The notes beneath the pieces are model-generated. The model was not told the DNA's origin. It was given only the letters and a program-made list of their open reading frames with translations, and searched no databases. From the NCBI GenBank assembly GCA_913056455.1, contig CAJXMJ010000002.1:372001-436000 (forward strand): a stretch of 64,000 nt of DNA. Direction: 5' to 3'. Each line of letters starts with the position of its first letter. Position 1 is the first letter of the stretch. Below are positions 62,205 to 64,000 of this stretch, one piece after another. Made by a program: the position numbers and the translations under genes. This stretch comes from an uncultured Fodinibius sp. GTDB taxonomy: Bacteria; Bacteroidota; Rhodothermia; Balneolales; Balneolaceae.

Positions 62205-62619
62205 TTATATTTCTGGCTTTGGTGATGACGTAAGCTTACCCAGGGCCAAAATATTAAGGGGCCGGAAGAACTTTCAGCGTCTGTTTGAACAAGATGCACA
62301 AACCATCCGCAATACTCTTGTGGATCTGCGGTTTAAGATTTTGGAATCAGATTCTTCCGGCTGCCTTATGGGATTTGTCGTCAAAAAAAGCTTGGGAAAA
62401 GCCAATAAACGAAATCGCATGAAACGGCTTCTTAAAGAAGCATATCGGCACCACCAGAACATCTTATCTGAACCCATTGAAAATGCCGGTAAAATGTTTC
62501 ATGGGGCGCTGATGGCAAAGACGACAAATGCAAATTATACTGATGTGGAACAAAATGTTATCGCTTTGCTAAGCAAAGTTCGAGATCAACTCTCTACTAC
62601 TTCTCCCGGCCATTCATGA
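62185..62619 (+). CDS. rnpA: Ribonuclease P protein component
   Basis: Protein of 144 residues from the ATG at 62185 (a GTG at 62182 is directly upstream). The RNR motif ([17 protein letters not shown]) and the N-terminal [12 protein letters not shown] region are the family signature. It pairs with the RNase P RNA in tRNA 5'-end maturation. It overlaps rpmH by 20 bp and yidD by 4 bp (ATGA). It is longer at the N-terminus than usual. Confidence 0.96.
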   Translation: MKKDPSNYISGFGDDVSLPRAKILRGRKNFQRLFEQDAQTIRNTLVDLRFKILESDSSGCLMGFVVKKSLGKANKRNRMKRLLKEAYRHHQNILSEPIENAGKMFHGALMAKTTNANYTDVEQNVIALLSKVRDQLSTTSPGHS

Positions 62620-62840
62620 AGTATCTCTTTATAGGACTTGTCCGCTTATATCAATTAGTTATATCTCCCTGGATGCCCAGTAGTTGTCGATACCACCCAA
62701 CTTGCAGCCAATACAGTATCAAAGCATTTCAAAAGCATGGTGCACTCAAAGGATTGTGGCTGACTATAAAACGGTTGGGCAGCTGTCATCCATGGAGCAA
62801 AGGGGGACATGACCCAGTGCCGGAGCAAAAACATAATTAA
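62616..62840 (+). CDS. yidD: Membrane protein insertion efficiency factor YidD
   Basis: Protein of 74 residues with [20 protein letters not shown] and [14 protein letters not shown], both family-diagnostic. An ATGA overlap links it to rnpA; yidC follows by 22 bp. Confidence 0.96.
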   Translation: MKYLFIGLVRLYQLVISPWMPSSCRYHPTCSQYSIKAFQKHGALKGLWLTIKRLGSCHPWSKGGHDPVPEQKHN

Positions 62841-62862
62841 TAATTCAGACTGAGGATTTCTT

Positions 62863-64000
62863 TTGGATCGTAACACCGTAACCGGATTTATATTAATATT
62901 TTTAGTAATGGTTGCATGGACCTACTATTCCATGCCATCAGAACAGGAACGACAACAACGGCAGGCAGAGCAGGCTCGTCAGGATAGCATAGCTGCTGCA
63001 CAGGCTGATAGCCAACAACAAAATCAGAAACGGGCAGAAGAAGTAGCCCAACAGCAGGCGGAACAAAAAGAACAAGAGGAAGAACCTGCACGCCTAACCC
63101 AAGAGCAGGAAGAAGAGCCTGAGATGGGTATGTTCTCTGAGGCCAGTATTGAAGATACCGCACAAATTGTGGTTGACTCCCCGTTGTATAACGCCACCTT
63201 TACCAATGTTGGCGCAGGCCCGTCCAAGATCATATTTAAGGACTACGAAACATGGGATCATAAACCGGTTCAGATGATTAAGGACACTACTGAATCAGCG
63301 TACTCATTGGGGTTCCTTACCAGTGAAAATTATAATGTGGAAACTGACAATCTTGTTTTTGAACAAGTTACTTCCGGTGATACCCTTTCCATTGGTGAAG
63401 ATGATAGTACCGAAGTTAAATATGCATTAAATATCAGTGATGATAAACGTCTGATATATACATATACCCTTTTTGGAGATTCTCATCAGATAAAATTAGA
63501 TGTTGAATTTGAAGGACTTGACCGGAATATCATTGGCGGCAACTTTGACTTCGGATGGAAGTCTCCTCTGAACTTTACTGAAAAAAATCCGGCTACTACC
63601 GAAGCCACCTATGCATCGGCCTATGTCTACACTGGTGGAGAGATGGAACAGCTTAAATTAAGCGAAGCCGGACGCAATACTCAGGACTATAATGGAACTA
63701 TTGACTGGGTTTCCACACGAACCAAGTTTTTTGCTCAAATCATAAAAACGAGTAACTCTACAGAAGGAGCACACCTTATTGGCGAACAGAGTGGAGAAAC
63801 AGATCTGTCAACCACCGAGCACCGTTATCAATCATTTATAACCACTGATCTTTCACAACAAGGTACCGCCTCATTTCACATGTATGTGGGTCCATTAGCC
63901 TATTACGCTATGCAGGAATATGATGGAACCACATACGGCATAGTCGATACTGGGTACAGTTGGCTTAGCTGGATTTCGGATCCAATCGTTGAGTATCTCG
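62863..64000 (+). CDS. yidC: Membrane protein insertase YidC (3' end beyond right edge)
   Basis: The frame runs open from TTG 62863 to the right edge (about 379 codons). The TTG is chosen because GAGGA lies six bases upstream and the chain begins MDRNTVTGFILIFLVMVAWTYY, the usual YidC N-terminal helix. A Gln/Glu/Ala-rich linker (about 25-85) leads to the periplasmic beta-sandwich domain (SPLYNATFTNVGAGPSKI at about 107-124). The conserved five-helix insertase core lies outside the window. It is the last gene of the rpmH-rnpA-yidD-yidC operon seen here. Confidence 0.94.
   Translation, partial: MDRNTVTGFILIFLVMVAWTYYSMPSEQERQQRQAEQARQDSIAAAQADSQQQNQKRAEEVAQQQAEQKEQEEEPARLTQEQEEEPEMGMFSEASIEDTAQIVVDSPLYNATFTNVGAGPSKIIFKDYETWDHKPVQMIKDTTESAYSLGFLTSENYNVETDNLVFEQVTSGDTLSIGEDDSTEVKYALNISDDKRLIYTYTLFGDSHQIKLDVEFEGLDRNIIGGNFDFGWKSPLNFTEKNPATTEATYASAYVYTGGEMEQLKLSEAGRNTQDYNGTIDWVSTRTKFFAQIIKTSNSTEGAHLIGEQSGETDLSTTEHRYQSFITTDLSQQGTASFHMYVGPLAYYAMQEYDGTTYGIVDTGYSWLSWISDPIVEYL

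Overview
The window reads as chromosomal DNA of a Gram-negative, Bacteroidota-like bacterium, most probably of the Balneolota (Balneolales). This is an inference from gene content, with no marker comparison run. The pointers are Bat-type genes (batC, batD, batE), a SigZ-type ECF sigma factor, bacillithiol synthesis (bshA), DUF4382 and BspA/DUF285 surface proteins, several secreted S9/M1/M20 peptidases, a SecA with Bacteroidota-style insertions, and moderate GC. There is no rRNA, tRNA, CRISPR array or intact mobile element that I can see.

Layout. 1-6.4 kb: an LtaS-type membrane sulfatase (cut by the left edge), then a tight response regulator / HEAT-repeat membrane protein / processive GT2 glycosyltransferase cluster facing a soluble GAF histidine kinase; this looks like a signal-controlled exopolysaccharide module. 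6.4-12 kb: pyrR-pyrB, a DUF4382 lipoprotein, a GmhB-like phosphatase, a seven-repeat periplasmic propeller and an SMP-30 protein. 12-30 kb: metabolism and envelope genes (sucC, a TspO-like protein, a DMT transporter, bshA, yebC, batCDE, M20 and S9 peptidases, panC-panD, a two-lipoyl E2, a Cys/Met PLP enzyme). 30-33.3 kb: an ArsI/CadI-type VOC protein, then a gene-poor tract with a lipoprotein and a broken serine recombinase. 33.3-43.5 kb: sigZ, a Ste24-like protease, a RraB-like protein, an APC-USP transporter, a KtrAB-type potassium system, an SDR, one decayed and one probably truncated BspA-repeat gene, and a patatin. 43.7-48.9 kb: Old Yellow Enzyme, two tandem ring-cleaving dioxygenase paralogues and an MhqD-like hydrolase (a probable quinone/electrophile detoxification cluster), then a porin. 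49-64 kb: M1 peptidase, the dnaX-ybaB-recR operon, an MBL hydrolase, an S9 peptidase, a PpgK-like ROK kinase, secA, and rpmH-rnpA-yidD-yidC (yidC cut by the right edge).

Most noteworthy: dnaX carries an A9 run immediately after the ATPase/collar region, where slippage in either direction gives an almost immediate stop, as in dnaX genes that make a short gamma form; the same protein lacks the cysteine zinc module. Also notable are the kinase / regulator / HEAT / GT2 module, the quinone-detoxification cluster, the recombinase and BspA remnants, and REP-like intergenic palindromes, one of them inside the dnaX-ybaB-recR operon.
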